64,000 bases of DNA from Hydrogenophaga sp. 2FB (GCF_005503365.1 NZ_SCML01000020.1:1-64000), one strand, 5' to 3'; shown: positions 1-9,480, counted from the first letter of the stretch. The notes: generated by a model from the sequence alone, not told the origin. Made by a program: numbers and translations.

Positions 1-88
1 GTCGTCGGGGTGGGGGCGTACACTGTTTTTCACCGACACCACGCCCTGGCGCCGTCGCCTCTGGAGGACCCGTCCCATCGCCACGCCC

Positions 89-2656
89 ATGACCGTCACC
101 GCCACCCCCGAGACGTGGGTGTCCAAGCTGAGCCAATGGCGCCTGTGGGTCTATGCCGCCCTGGCCGTCCTCATGGGCGCGCTGGTGCTGCAGGCGGGCC
201 GCAAGCTCATGACGGAGCTGAGCTACGGCGACATCGAGAGCGCGGTGCGTGCCACGCCGGCCATGGCCTTGCTGCTGTCGGTGCTGGCGACGGCAGCCAG
301 TTATTACGCCCTCACGTTCTACGACCGCACGGCCCTGGCCTATGCGGGCGCGCAGCTGCCGCAGCGTGTCGTGGCCAAGACGGCGTTCATTGCCTATGCG
401 CTGTCCAACACCATCGGTCTGGGTGTGCTCACCGGCGGCGCGGTGCGCATGCGGCTGTATGGCGCGGCCGGGCTGGAAGCGGGGCTGGTCTCGCGCGCCA
501 TCGTGTTCAACGCAGCCGGCTTCGGCGTCGGTGTGGTGGTGGTGGGCGCGGCCGCGCTGGTCTGGGGCGCGGGCACGGTGCAGGCGGTGTTTGGCACGCC
601 ACCGGGTGTGTTGCGCGGGGTGGCGGTGGCGGTGCTGCTGGCGGCGGGTGCGTTCATCGGGTTTTGCCAGCGCGGGGGCGAGACGGTGTTCCGCGGCATG
701 GTGCTGCGCCTGCCGAGCGCGTCGCTGGCATCGCAGCAGTTGCTGATCTCGGCCATTGACGTGGTGGCCGCCGCGGCCGCGTTGTGGTTTCTGTTGCCTG
801 CGGGCGCGATCGGATTTCCGGCTTTTGTCGGCTTCTTCGCCTTGGCCATCGCGCTGGGCGTGATCAGCCATGTGCCCGGCGGCCTGGGGGTGTTCGAGGC
901 GGTGATGCTGCTCGCACTGGGCCACCATGTGCCAGCCGAGCAACTGGCCGCGGCGCTGGTGATGTTTCGCGTGGTCTATTACCTGCTGCCACTGGCGCTG
1001 GCGGTCACGCTGCTGACGAGCGCGGAATGGCAGCGCGGCGCGGCCACGCCGGTGGTGAAGGCCGCGGCCAGCCTGTCGCCGCTGCTGCTGTCGGCCTATA
1101 CCTGGGTGGTGGGGGTGGTGCTGCTGGTGTCGGGCGTGACGCCGGCCACGCAGGAGGCGACCGACTGGTTGTCGCGCACCCTGGCGCTGCCGGTGGTGGA
1201 GGCCGCGCACTTTCTGGGCAGCATCGCGGGGCTGGCGTTGCTGTTCGTGGCGCGCGGCATGTTCCTGCGGCTGGATGCGTCGTGGTGGGCCGGTCTGGCG
1301 CTGGCCTTGTTCAGCTTGCTGCTGTGCCTGCCCAAGGGCATTGCGCTGTCCGAGGGGGTGTTGCTGCTGGTGCTGGCCAGCTCGCTGGCCTTGTCGCGCA
1401 AGCAGTTCAACCGCCGCGCCGCGCTGTTCTCGCAGGCCTTCACCTGGGGCTGGCTCGCGGCTGTGGGCGCGGTGGTGCTGGCGATCACGGCATTGCTGTT
1501 CTTCGTCTACCGCGACGTGGACTATGCGAACCAGGTGTGGTGGCAGTTCGAGTTCGACGCTTACGCGCCGCGTTCGCTGCGCGCCTTGGTCGCCGTGTGC
1601 CTGATCACCCTGGTGGTGGCCTTGAGCCGCTTGTGGCGGCGGCCGCAGGCGGTGATGGTCAAGCCCGACAGCGGCGCGCTGGACCAGGCCGCGCGCATCG
1701 TGCGGGCCCAGCCTTCGGCGGGTGCGGGGCTGGTGATGATGGGCGACAAGAGCCTGATGGTGTCGGACTCGCAGCGCGCCTTCATCATGTTCGGGCGGCG
1801 CGGCCGCTCGTGGGTGGCGCTGTACGACCCGGTCGGGCCGCAGAGCGAGTGGACCGAGCTGGTATGGCGCTTCGTCGAGCAGGCGCGCGAGTCGGGCGGG
1901 CGCGCCGCGTTCTACCAGGTGCGCGCCGAAGGGTTGCCGGTGTACCTCGATGCTGGCCTGCGCGTGCACAAGCTGGGCGAATGCGCGCTGGTGGACTTGC
2001 CCAGCTTCAGCCTGCAGGGCAAGCAGCGCGCGAACCTGCGCCACGGGGTGGCGCGTGCGCAGCGCGAGGGCCTGAGCTTCGAGGTGCTCGCGCCGGACGC
2101 CGTGGCGGCTGTGTACGGCGAATTGCAGGCGGTCTCGGACGCGTGGCTGAGCGACCACCAGACGGCGGAAAAGGCGTTCTCGCTCGGCGCGTTCCGCCGC
2201 GACTACGTGCTGCGCCAACCGGTGGCGGTGGTGCGACAGGGCGAGCGCATCGTGGCCTTCGCCACGCTGCTGCGCACCGACCAGCCCGTGGAGGCCAGCG
2301 TGGACCTGATGCGCCAGCTGCCCGACGCCCCGCGCAGCGCAATGGACTTCCTGTTCGCGCAGGTCATCCTGCACTTCAAGGCCGAAGGCCTGCAGCGCTT
2401 CAACCTCGGCATGGTGCCGCTCTCGGGCATGGCGCAGCACCCGCTCGCGCCGAACTGGCACCGCCTGGGGCGCCTGCTGTTCAACCACGGCGAGAACTTC
2501 TACAACTTCCAGGGCCTGCGCGCGTTCAAGGAAAAGTTCGACCCGGTGTGGGAGCCGCGTTACCTCGCATCGCCCGGTGGCTTTGCGCCGTTTTTCATTC
2601 TTGCCGACGTGGCCGCGCTGATCGCGGGTGGCCTGCGCCGGGTGATCGCCAAATGA
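89..2656 (+). CDS. mprF: Bifunctional lysylphosphatidylglycerol flippase/synthetase (MprF/LpiA family)
   Basis: The 855-residue product has the full MprF layout. About 500 N-terminal residues form many hydrophobic segments (flippase domain). A soluble C-terminal DUF2156 domain from about residue 540 transfers an amino acid from aminoacyl-tRNA to phosphatidylglycerol. The C-terminus carries family-typical blocks such as RANLRHGVARAQREGL and the FNHGENFYNFQGLRAFKEKF region. In the family, the lipid lowers the negative charge of the inner membrane and raises resistance to acid and cationic peptides. A purine-rich GGAGGA lies 12 bases before the chosen ATG. The stop overlaps the next start (ATGA), so it is translationally coupled to the AcvB-like gene, as in lpiA-acvB operons. 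The donated amino acid cannot be read from sequence. Confidence 0.9.
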   Translation: MTVTATPETWVSKLSQWRLWVYAALAVLMGALVLQAGRKLMTELSYGDIESAVRATPAMALLLSVLATAASYYALTFYDRTALAYAGAQLPQRVVAKTAFIAYALSNTIGLGVLTGGAVRMRLYGAAGLEAGLVSRAIVFNAAGFGVGVVVVGAAALVWGAGTVQAVFGTPPGVLRGVAVAVLLAAGAFIGFCQRGGETVFRGMVLRLPSASLASQQLLISAIDVVAAAAALWFLLPAGAIGFPAFVGFFALAIALGVISHVPGGLGVFEAVMLLALGHHVPAEQLAAALVMFRVVYYLLPLALAVTLLTSAEWQRGAATPVVKAAASLSPLLLSAYTWVVGVVLLVSGVTPATQEATDWLSRTLALPVVEAAHFLGSIAGLALLFVARGMFLRLDASWWAGLALALFSLLLCLPKGIALSEGVLLLVLASSLALSRKQFNRRAALFSQAFTWGWLAAVGAVVLAITALLFFVYRDVDYANQVWWQFEFDAYAPRSLRALVAVCLITLVVALSRLWRRPQAVMVKPDSGALDQAARIVRAQPSAGAGLVMMGDKSLMVSDSQRAFIMFGRRGRSWVALYDPVGPQSEWTELVWRFVEQARESGGRAAFYQVRAEGLPVYLDAGLRVHKLGECALVDLPSFSLQGKQRANLRHGVARAQREGLSFEVLAPDAVAAVYGELQAVSDAWLSDHQTAEKAFSLGAFRRDYVLRQPVAVVRQGERIVAFATLLRTDQPVEASVDLMRQLPDAPRSAMDFLFAQVILHFKAEGLQRFNLGMVPLSGMAQHPLAPNWHRLGRLLFNHGENFYNFQGLRAFKEKFDPVWEPRYLASPGGFAPFFILADVAALIAGGLRRVIAK

Positions 2657-4068
2657 AGACCTCTTTGCTTTTCAACATCTGCGTGGGGGTGGCCTTGTGT
2701 GGGCCCGGCCTGGCGCTCGCGCAAGCGCCGGCCAAGCCGGCTGCCGCTTCGGCCGCCCGTGCCGCCGAGACCCTGTCGCATGGCCATTTCAAGAACGTCG
2801 CGCTCTATCGGCCCCAGGGCGACGCGAAGGCCTTCGTGCTGCTCCTCTCGGGTGACGGCGGTTGGACGCCCACGCTCGCGGCACAGGCGCAGGCCCTGGC
2901 CGGGCAGGGCGCGCTGGTGGCCGGCATCCACACGCCGCGCCTGCTGGCCGCGCTCACCAAGGACGGTGGCGATTGCCTGCTGCCCGATGGCGACCTGGAA
3001 AACCTCTCGCACTTCCTGCAGGGCTACGCGCGCCTGCCGGCCTACTTCCCGCCCTTGCTGGTGGGCGAGGGGCAGGGCGGCGCGCTGGCCTACGCCATGC
3101 TCGCGCAAGCGCCGGCGGGCACCTTCGGCGGCGCGGTGTCGATGGGGTTCTGCCCGACGCTGGCGGTGAAGCGGCCGCTGTGCAAGGGTGAGGGTGTGCA
3201 CTTCGCGCGCGGTGCCTCGCGTGCTTCGATCCACCTGTTGCCGTCGCCCCAACTGCCCGCGCCCTGGACGGTGTTGCAACGCGACGGAGACAAGGCCTGC
3301 GCGCCCTCGGCGGTGCAGGCCTTCGTCGCGCAGGTACGGGGCGCCGAGTGGGTGAACGCGACCGGTGCCGACGCCACGCCCGCGCTGCTGGAGGCGCAAC
3401 GCAAGCTCGGCCACGCGCCCGCCGTGGCCGCCGTGACGGCACCCGCGCCCGACACCGGCGTGGCCGATCTGCCGCTGGTGCCCGTGCCGTCCACGGGCAC
3501 ATCGGACACCTTTGCCGTGCTGCTCTCGGGCGACGGCGGCTGGGCTGGCATCGACAAGGACCTGGCGGCCAAGTTCTCGGCCGCCGGTGTGCCGGTGGTG
3601 GGCTGGGATTCGCTGCGCTACTTCTGGTCGGCGCGCACGCCCGAGGGCCTGGCGCAGGACCTGGACCGCGTGCTGCGCAGCTACGCCGCGCAATGGAAGA
3701 AGGGCCGCGCGCTGCTGATCGGCTATTCACAAGGCGCGGACGTGCTGCCGTTCGCGGTGCCGCGCCTATCCGCCGCCTCGCGCGGTCTGGTGGCGCACAC
3801 GGTGCTGATCGGGCCCGGCGAGAAAGCCTCGTTCGAATTCCGCCTGAGCAACTGGCTCAAGCGCGACAGCGCCGGCCGACCGCTCAAGCCCGAACTGCAG
3901 AAGCTCACGGCCGCCAATACCCTGTGCGTTTACGGCACCGACGACCGCGACACCATCTGCCCGCGCGTGCCCACCGACCAGGTGACGCGCGTGCCGCTGC
4001 CCGGCGACCACCACTTCAACGGCGCGTACCAGAAGTTGGCCGACGAGATCCTGCTGCGCACGCGCTGA
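2653..4068 (+). CDS. acvB: AcvB/VirJ-family periplasmic hydrolase, probable lysyl-phosphatidylglycerol hydrolase
   Basis: 471 residues with a signal peptide (cleavage likely after ALA around residue 23). The protein is an internal duplication: LLLSGDGGW near residues 63-71 is repeated as VLLSGDGGW near 288-296. The second half has a nucleophile elbow GYSQGAD with Ser359 and a candidate catalytic His in GDHHFNG near 453. At the equivalent place the first half reads GEGQGG, so it lacks the serine and is probably non-catalytic. AcvB of Agrobacterium, encoded behind lpiA, is known to hydrolyse aminoacylated phosphatidylglycerol. The same gene order here, with an ATGA overlap to mprF, supports that role. 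The two-domain length matches AcvB rather than the shorter VirJ. Confidence 0.82.
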   Translation: MKTSLLFNICVGVALCGPGLALAQAPAKPAAASAARAAETLSHGHFKNVALYRPQGDAKAFVLLLSGDGGWTPTLAAQAQALAGQGALVAGIHTPRLLAALTKDGGDCLLPDGDLENLSHFLQGYARLPAYFPPLLVGEGQGGALAYAMLAQAPAGTFGGAVSMGFCPTLAVKRPLCKGEGVHFARGASRASIHLLPSPQLPAPWTVLQRDGDKACAPSAVQAFVAQVRGAEWVNATGADATPALLEAQRKLGHAPAVAAVTAPAPDTGVADLPLVPVPSTGTSDTFAVLLSGDGGWAGIDKDLAAKFSAAGVPVVGWDSLRYFWSARTPEGLAQDLDRVLRSYAAQWKKGRALLIGYSQGADVLPFAVPRLSAASRGLVAHTVLIGPGEKASFEFRLSNWLKRDSAGRPLKPELQKLTAANTLCVYGTDDRDTICPRVPTDQVTRVPLPGDHHFNGAYQKLADEILLRTR

Positions 4069-4077
4069 GGCGCGGTC

Positions 4078-4671
4078 TCAGGCCGAGAGCCGCTGCCCGG
4101 CCCAGATCGCCTGCTCCACCACGCCCCGCACGCCCAGGCGCGCCGACTCGGCGAACAGCTGGCCTTCAGGGTCGAAGGCCTCGTTGGCGCGGGACAGCGC
4201 GAACTGCTTCGGCGTCAGCCAGCACTGCAAATTCAATAGCATTGGGCTAAGGTGGGATAAGCTTCTCAGGCCACCCAGGGCGCCCGGCGAGGCGCTGAGC
4301 AGGCCCACCACCTTGCCTTCGAACGGCTTGATGCCGTTGGTCCACTCGGGGTCGGACTTGACCGGGCTGGACACCCAGTCGATGGTGTTCTTGAGCAGGC
4401 CGGTGTAGCTGCCGTTGTACTCGGGCGAGCAGATCACCCAGGCCGGATGGGCATGGAAGATTTCCTTGAGGCGGATGGCGGCGGCCGGCGTGCCACGCGC
4501 TTCCAGGTCGGCGTTGTAGATCGGAAGTTCGTAGTCGGCCAGTTCGATGTGGGTGACCTGGGCGCCCGCGTTGCGCGCCATGTCGGCGGCGATGTGGGCC
4601 AGGCGGCGGTTGTGGGACTGGGCGCGGGTGCTGCCCGCGAAGATCAGAAGAGGGAGGGGCTTGGAGGTCAT
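4078..4671 (-). CDS. NAD(P)H-dependent FMN reductase family protein
   Basis: 197 residues of flavodoxin-like fold. The N-terminal [15 protein letters not shown] is the FMN phosphate-binding loop (GSxRxxSxN type), and [18 protein letters not shown] is the conserved flavin-contacting segment of this NADPH-dependent FMN/azo/quinone reductase family. The enzyme reduces FMN, quinones or similar acceptors with NAD(P)H in the cytoplasm; the physiological acceptor is not evident. The start at MTSKPL is chosen because upstream codons have no family similarity and run into the intergenic region. It is divergent from mnmG with about 100 bases between them. Confidence 0.85.
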   Translation of the reverse strand: MTSKPLPLLIFAGSTRAQSHNRRLAHIAADMARNAGAQVTHIELADYELPIYNADLEARGTPAAAIRLKEIFHAHPAWVICSPEYNGSYTGLLKNTIDWVSSPVKSDPEWTNGIKPFEGKVVGLLSASPGALGGLRSLSHLSPMLLNLQCWLTPKQFALSRANEAFDPEGQLFAESARLGVRGVVEQAIWAGQRLSA

Positions 4672-4772
4672 GCGGCGATTGTCGGTGGGCGGGGCGCAAG
4701 ATGCCCATCGGTGGGACAATCCTGGGTTGCCCGGGGCGCCGGGCCGCAGCACTTTTCCAAGCGATCACCACC

Positions 4773-6743
4773 ATGTTGTACCCACAGGAATTCGATGTCA
4801 TCGTCGTCGGCGGCGGGCACGCCGGCACCGAGGCCGCGCTGGCCGCCGCGCGCATGGGCTGCGCCACGCTGCTGCTCACGCACAACATCGAAACCCTGGG
4901 CCAGATGAGCTGCAACCCGTCGATCGGCGGCATCGGCAAGGGCCACCTGGTGAAAGAGGTGGACGCGCTGGGCGGCGCGATGGCGCTGGCCACAGACGAA
5001 GGCGGCATCCAGTTCCGCATCCTCAACAGCTCCAAAGGCCCGGCCGTGCGCGCCACGCGCGCCCAGGCCGACCGCGTGCTCTACAAGGCCGCGATCCGCC
5101 GCACGCTGGAGAACCAGCCCAACCTCTGGCTGTTCCAGCAGGCGGTGGACGACCTGATGGTGGAGGGCGACCGCGTGGTGGGCGCGGTGACGCAGGTCGG
5201 CATCTGTTTCCGGGGCCGCACCGTGGTGCTGACGGCCGGCACTTTCCTCGACGGCAAGATCCACGTCGGCCTGAACAACTACGCCGCCGGCCGTGCTGGT
5301 GACCCGCCGGCCGTCTCGCTCTCGGCCCGCTTGAAAGAGCTGAAGCTGCCGCAGGGCCGCCTGAAAACCGGCACGCCGCCGCGGCTGGACGGCCGCAGCA
5401 TCGACTACTCGAAATGCACCGAGCAACCGGGCGACGGCGTGCCCGGCGGCATGAACGCGGACCGGCCGGTGCCGGTGTTCAGCTTCATGGGCAGCACGGC
5501 GATGCACCCGCGCCAGGTGCCGTGCTGGATCACGCACACCAATCAGCGCACGCACGACATCATCCGCTCCGGCTTCGACCGCAGCCCCATGTTCACCGGC
5601 AAGATCGAGGGCGTGGGCCCGCGCTACTGCCCGAGCGTGGAAGACAAGATCAACCGCTTCGCCGACAAGGACAGCCACCAGATCTTCCTGGAACCCGAGG
5701 GCCTGACCACGCACGAGGTCTACCCCAACGGCATTTCCACCAGTCTGCCGTTCGACATCCAGTACCAGTTGGTGCGCAGCATGCCGGGGCTGGAAAACGC
5801 GCACATCCTGCGCCCGGGCTACGCCATCGAATACGACTACTTCGACCCGCGCTCGCTCAAGAACAGTTTCGAGACCCGGCAAATCAACGGCTTGTTCTTT
5901 GCCGGCCAGATCAACGGAACCACCGGTTATGAAGAGGCCGCGGCCCAAGGCCTGTTCGCCGGCATCAACGCCGCGCTGCAATGCCGGGGCGAGGAATCCT
6001 GGCTGCCGCGCCGCGACGAGGCCTACCTCGGCGTGCTGGTCGACGACCTCGTCACCCAGGGCGTGACCGAGCCCTACCGCATGTTCACCAGCCGCGCCGA
6101 GTTCCGCCTGCAGCTGCGCGAAGACAACGCCGACATGCGCCTGACCGAAGCCGGTCGCCGCCTCGGCCTGGTGGGGGATGCGCAGTGGGATGCGTTCTGC
6201 CGCAAGCGCGAAGCTGTTTCACGTGAAACAGAGCGTCTGAAGAGCACCTGGGTGAACCCGCGCAACTTGCCTGCCGAAGAGAGCGAGCGCGTGTTGGGCA
6301 AGGCGATCGAACACGAACACAACCTGTTCGATTTGCTGCGCCGACCCGGTGTGGCGTATTCGGAGCTGGTGGGCATGGACGGTGGGAAATACACCGCGCC
6401 GCAGGTTTCACGTGAAACACTCGCCGATTTGCTGGAGCCGGTGGTGGAGCAGCTGGAAATCGCCGCCAAGTATTCCGGTTACATCGACCGCCAGAAAAAC
6501 GAGGTGGAGCGCGCCGCCCACTACGAAGGCCTGAAGCTGCCGGCCGACCTGGACTACCTGCAGGTGGTGGCGCTCTCGTTCGAGGCCCGCCAGAAGCTGG
6601 CCAAGCACCGGCCCGAGACCCTGGGCCAGGCCTCGCGCATTTCGGGCATCACGCCGGCGAGCATTTCCCTGTTGCTGATCCACCTGAAGAAGGGCGGCTT
6701 CAAGGGCTTCGCCACCTTGCCCTCTGCGGACATCGCCGCATGA
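4773..6743 (+). CDS. mnmG: tRNA uridine-5-carboxymethylaminomethyl modification enzyme MnmG (GidA)
   Basis: 656 residues, the normal MnmG length. The N-terminal FAD-binding dinucleotide fold is [21 protein letters not shown], followed by [21 protein letters not shown] and the C-terminal helical domain. With MnmE it installs the cmnm5 group on the wobble uridine of several tRNAs. The coding sequence contains two parS-like 16-mers that each force a VSRET peptide. It overlaps rsmG by four bases (ATGA) and starts the mnmG-rsmG-lysE-parA-parB block. Confidence 0.97.
   Translation: MLYPQEFDVIVVGGGHAGTEAALAAARMGCATLLLTHNIETLGQMSCNPSIGGIGKGHLVKEVDALGGAMALATDEGGIQFRILNSSKGPAVRATRAQADRVLYKAAIRRTLENQPNLWLFQQAVDDLMVEGDRVVGAVTQVGICFRGRTVVLTAGTFLDGKIHVGLNNYAAGRAGDPPAVSLSARLKELKLPQGRLKTGTPPRLDGRSIDYSKCTEQPGDGVPGGMNADRPVPVFSFMGSTAMHPRQVPCWITHTNQRTHDIIRSGFDRSPMFTGKIEGVGPRYCPSVEDKINRFADKDSHQIFLEPEGLTTHEVYPNGISTSLPFDIQYQLVRSMPGLENAHILRPGYAIEYDYFDPRSLKNSFETRQINGLFFAGQINGTTGYEEAAAQGLFAGINAALQCRGEESWLPRRDEAYLGVLVDDLVTQGVTEPYRMFTSRAEFRLQLREDNADMRLTEAGRRLGLVGDAQWDAFCRKREAVSRETERLKSTWVNPRNLPAEESERVLGKAIEHEHNLFDLLRRPGVAYSELVGMDGGKYTAPQVSRETLADLLEPVVEQLEIAAKYSGYIDRQKNEVERAAHYEGLKLPADLDYLQVVALSFEARQKLAKHRPETLGQASRISGITPASISLLLIHLKKGGFKGFATLPSADIAA
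6215..6230. other. parS: parS centromere site 1 (perfect consensus, inside mnmG)
   Basis: TGTTTCACGTGAAACA is a perfect 16-bp palindrome identical to the widely conserved bacterial parS consensus bound by ParB. It lies in the mnmG reading frame about 3.2 kb upstream of parB. Confidence 0.92.
6404..6419. other. parS: parS-like site 2 (one mismatch, inside mnmG)
   Basis: GGTTTCACGTGAAACA differs from the parS consensus only at the first base. It sits 189 bases after site 1, again within mnmG and again encoding VSRET. Confidence 0.85.
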
Positions 6744-7417
6744 GCGACTTGCGCACCACCCTGCAGGCTGGCCTGCAGCAGCTCAAGCTCGACCTCGACG
6801 CGCGCCAAGTCGACCTCTTGCTCGCTTATCTGGGGCTGCTGCAGAAGTGGAACAATGTCTACAACCTGACGGCGGTGCGCGACCCGGTCGAGATGGTGAC
6901 GCACCACCTGCTCGACAGCCTGGCCGCCATCGGCCCGTTGCACCTGCAGACGGAGGGCAGGGCGCTGCATCTGCTGGACGTGGGCTCGGGTGGCGGCCTG
7001 CCGGGCGTGGTGATCGCCATCGTTTGCCCGCAGATCCAGGTGAGCTGCGTGGACACCGTGGCCAAGAAGGCCGCCTTCATCCAGCAGGCGGCCGCCACGC
7101 TCCAGTTGTCCAACCTGCGCGGCATCCACGCCCGGGTGGAAACGCTCAATGCCCTCTCCGGGCAAGGCTATGACGTGATCTGCTCGCGGGCGTTCGCCTC
7201 GCTGGCGGACTTCGTCAACTGGTCGCGCAGCGCGCTCAATCCCGACGGCGGCGTGTGGATGGCCATGAAGGGCAAATACCCGACCGACGAACTCGCGGTC
7301 CTGAAAACCGACGCCCCTGCGGTGGACGTGTTTCACGTGGAACAGCTCCAGGTGCCCGGCCTGGATGCCGAGCGTTGCATCGTCTGGATGCGGCCGGCCG
7401 CTGGCGCCGTGGCCTGA
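6740..7417 (+). CDS. rsmG: 16S rRNA (guanine527-N7)-methyltransferase RsmG (GidB)
   Basis: 225 residues. [19 protein letters not shown] and the SAM-binding glycine loop [17 protein letters not shown] (about residues 77-93) are diagnostic for RsmG, which methylates N7 of G527 in the 16S rRNA 530 loop. The start ATG overlaps the mnmG stop (ATGA), implying translational coupling. The 3' part contains a third parS-like site encoding VFHVEQ. Confidence 0.96.
   Translation: MSDLRTTLQAGLQQLKLDLDARQVDLLLAYLGLLQKWNNVYNLTAVRDPVEMVTHHLLDSLAAIGPLHLQTEGRALHLLDVGSGGGLPGVVIAIVCPQIQVSCVDTVAKKAAFIQQAAATLQLSNLRGIHARVETLNALSGQGYDVICSRAFASLADFVNWSRSALNPDGGVWMAMKGKYPTDELAVLKTDAPAVDVFHVEQLQVPGLDAERCIVWMRPAAGAVA
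7329..7344. other. parS: parS-like site 3 (one mismatch, inside rsmG)
   Basis: TGTTTCACGTGGAACA matches the parS consensus except for G at position 12. It lies in frame in rsmG, 802 bases before parA. Confidence 0.78.
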
Positions 7418-7507
7418 GTGTCACACCCCGGCGGACCGGGGCGCTGGAAGAGGGGCGGGCACCAAACCCTCACGTAAACTCGACCCTCCACTTCACGGGG
7501 TTCCACC

Positions 7508-8122
7508 ATGTTCGGCATCGCAGATTACGGCGCTTTTGTGGCCGCCATCATCGTCTTTCTGGCCATTCCGGGGCCGGGCAATCTGGCGCTGATCACCTCC
7601 ACCGGCAAGGGCGGTATCCGCGGCGGCATGGCCGCCACTTTTGGCGTGATCGCGGGGGACCAGGTGCTGATGTGGCTGGCAGTGGCTGGCGTGGCGGCCC
7701 TGTTGGCGGCCTATCCGGCGGCGTTCAGCGCGGTGCAGTGGCTGGGCGCGGCTTACCTGGCCTGGTTGGGCTGGAAGATGCTCAGCGCCAAGCCGGGTGA
7801 TGCGCCGGTGCTCAACATCCGCCCGCGCCAGTATTTCCAGCAGGCGGCCGTCATCACCTTGCTCAACCCGAAGGCCATCGTGTTCTACATGGCCTTCTTC
7901 CCGCTGTTCGTGGACCCGGCCCGCCACCAGGGCCTGGCCACCTTCGGCGCGATGGCCGTCACCGTGGCCATCCTGACCTTTCTGTATGGCCTGACGGCCG
8001 TGCTGCTGACCCACTTCCTGGCCGCGCGCATGCGCGCCAACCCCACCATCGGCCGCACGCTGGAAAAGCTGGCGGGTGTCTTTCTCATCGGTTTCGGCAT
8101 CAAGCTGGCCCTCTCCAAATAA
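7508..8122 (+). CDS. LysE/RhtB family amino-acid exporter
   Basis: 204 residues with about six hydrophobic segments and the family's N-terminal signature IPGPGNLALITSTGKGGIRGG followed by a membrane-embedded GVIAGD. LysE/RhtB proteins export amino acids or related small molecules across the inner membrane; the substrate is not readable. It sits between rsmG and parA, with parA starting eight bases after its stop, so it is probably cotranscribed with the partition genes. Confidence 0.88.
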   Translation: MFGIADYGAFVAAIIVFLAIPGPGNLALITSTGKGGIRGGMAATFGVIAGDQVLMWLAVAGVAALLAAYPAAFSAVQWLGAAYLAWLGWKMLSAKPGDAPVLNIRPRQYFQQAAVITLLNPKAIVFYMAFFPLFVDPARHQGLATFGAMAVTVAILTFLYGLTAVLLTHFLAARMRANPTIGRTLEKLAGVFLIGFGIKLALSK

Positions 8123-8130
8123 GAAGCACG

Positions 8131-8901
8131 ATGGCCAAAATCTTTTGTGTCGCGAACCAGAAGGGCGGCGTCGGCAAGACCACCACCACCGTCAACCTGG
8201 CGGCCGGTCTGGCCAAGGTGGGCCAACGGGTGTTGATGGTCGACCTCGACCCCCAGGGAAATGCCACCATGGGGTCGAGCGTCGACAAGCGGCAGATGGC
8301 GCTGTCGGTGTACGACGTGTTGCTGGAGTCGGCGTCGGTGGCCGAGGCGGCGGTGTTTTCGGAGAAGTGCGGTTACCACGTGCTCGGCGCCAACCGCGAG
8401 TTGGCCGGGGCGGAAGTGGAGTTGGTCGAGGTCGAGCGGCGTGAGAAACGCCTGAAGACCGCGCTGGCCGAAGTGGCCGACAGCTACGACTTCGTGCTGA
8501 TCGACTGCCCGCCGTCCTTGAGCATGTTGACCCTCAATGGCCTGTGCGCGGCGCACGGCGTGATCGTGCCCATGCAGTGCGAGTATTTCGCGCTCGAAGG
8601 CCTCACCGATCTGGTCAACACCATCAAGCAGGTGCACGCCAACCTGAACAGAGACCTGGCCATCATCGGCCTGCTGCGCGTCATGTTCGACCCGCGCATC
8701 ACCCTGCAGCAGCAGGTGAGCGACCAGCTCAAGGCCCACTTTGGCGACAAGGTGTTCAACACCGTGATCCCGCGCAACGTGCGCCTGGCCGAAGCGCCCA
8801 GCTACGGCCTGCCCGGCGTGGTGTTCGACCCGGCGGCCCGTGGCAGCCAGGCCTTCATCGCTTTCGCCAAGGAAATGGTCGAACGCATCGAGAAGCTATA
8901 G
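8131..8901 (+). CDS. parA: Chromosome partitioning ATPase ParA (Soj)
   Basis: 256 residues. The deviant Walker A motif KGGVGKTTT at residues 11-19 includes the signature lysine of the MinD/ParA class, and VLIDCPPSL is Walker B. ParA binds DNA non-specifically as an ATP dimer and, together with ParB on parS, segregates the origin region. The next gene and parB follow on the same strand. A parS-like site lies just past the stop. Confidence 0.97.
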   Translation: MAKIFCVANQKGGVGKTTTTVNLAAGLAKVGQRVLMVDLDPQGNATMGSSVDKRQMALSVYDVLLESASVAEAAVFSEKCGYHVLGANRELAGAEVELVEVERREKRLKTALAEVADSYDFVLIDCPPSLSMLTLNGLCAAHGVIVPMQCEYFALEGLTDLVNTIKQVHANLNRDLAIIGLLRVMFDPRITLQQQVSDQLKAHFGDKVFNTVIPRNVRLAEAPSYGLPGVVFDPAARGSQAFIAFAKEMVERIEKL

Positions 8902-8905
8902 GACG

Positions 8906-8921
8906 TGTTTCACGTGAAACC
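8906..8921. other. parS: parS-like site 4 (one mismatch, between parA and the hydrolase gene)
   Basis: TGTTTCACGTGAAACC differs from the consensus only at the last base. It overlaps the start region of the downstream hydrolase gene, so ParB binding here could affect its expression. Confidence 0.85.
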
Positions 8922-9453
8922 TGACAACGTCCTCATCCTGCCGGGATGGCAGAACAGCGGCCCGGACCACTGGCAAAGCCGCTGGGAGCGCACTTACGGC
9001 TACCGCCGCGTTGACCAGCACGACTGGATGCACCCCAAGCGCGGCGACTGGATCGCCCGACTGGAAGAGGTGCTGCTGGGCTGCGACGAACCCGCCGTGC
9101 TGGTGGCGCACAGCCTGGGTTGCCTGCACACGGCGGCTTGGGCCTCTCATTCGCAGAACACTGGCCGCGTGAAGGCCGCGTTGCTGGTGGCCCCGGGCGA
9201 CGCGGAGCGCGAAGACATGCGCCCGGTGTTGCCGAGCTGGTCGCCGATTCCCCTGCAACGCCTACCGTTTCCCAGCGTGCTGGTCGGCAGCCGCAACGAC
9301 CCGTATTGCAGCTTCGAGCGCGCCCAGACGTTTGCCATGGCCTGGGGTGCGCGCTTTGTCGACCTGGGCGACGCCGGCCACATCAACGCCGAGTCCGGCC
9401 TGGGCGACTGGGCGGCGGGCCACGCGGTGCTGGCCGAACTCCTGAATCTCTGA
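8914..9453 (+). CDS. RBBP9/YdeN-family alpha/beta hydrolase
   Basis: About 179 residues. The start MKPDNVLILPGWQNSGPDHWQ is typical of the RBBP9/YdeN serine hydrolase family. The nucleophile elbow is VAHSLGC and a likely catalytic His lies in GDAGHINAESGLGDW. I chose the GTG at 8914 because an AGGA at 8900-8903 is 10 bases upstream. An in-frame GTG at 8905 (MFHVKPDN) is the alternative but has no usable ribosome-binding site. Both starts lie inside or beside parS site 4. The gene sits between parA and parB; no partition role is known for it. Confidence 0.83.
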   Translation: MKPDNVLILPGWQNSGPDHWQSRWERTYGYRRVDQHDWMHPKRGDWIARLEEVLLGCDEPAVLVAHSLGCLHTAAWASHSQNTGRVKAALLVAPGDAEREDMRPVLPSWSPIPLQRLPFPSVLVGSRNDPYCSFERAQTFAMAWGARFVDLGDAGHINAESGLGDWAAGHAVLAELLNL

Positions 9454-9480
9454 ACCGAACTTTTGAAGGCAAGACGACCC

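Noticed and set aside
784-4068. A single 1094-residue reading frame spanning mprF and the next gene
   Set aside because: Only the part from 2653 is coding; the rest is an out-of-frame shadow of mprF made long by high GC.
7427-7442. CCCCGG-cgga-CCGGGG hairpin after rsmG as a terminator
   Set aside because: Short stem with no T-tract; lysE and parA probably continue the same transcript.
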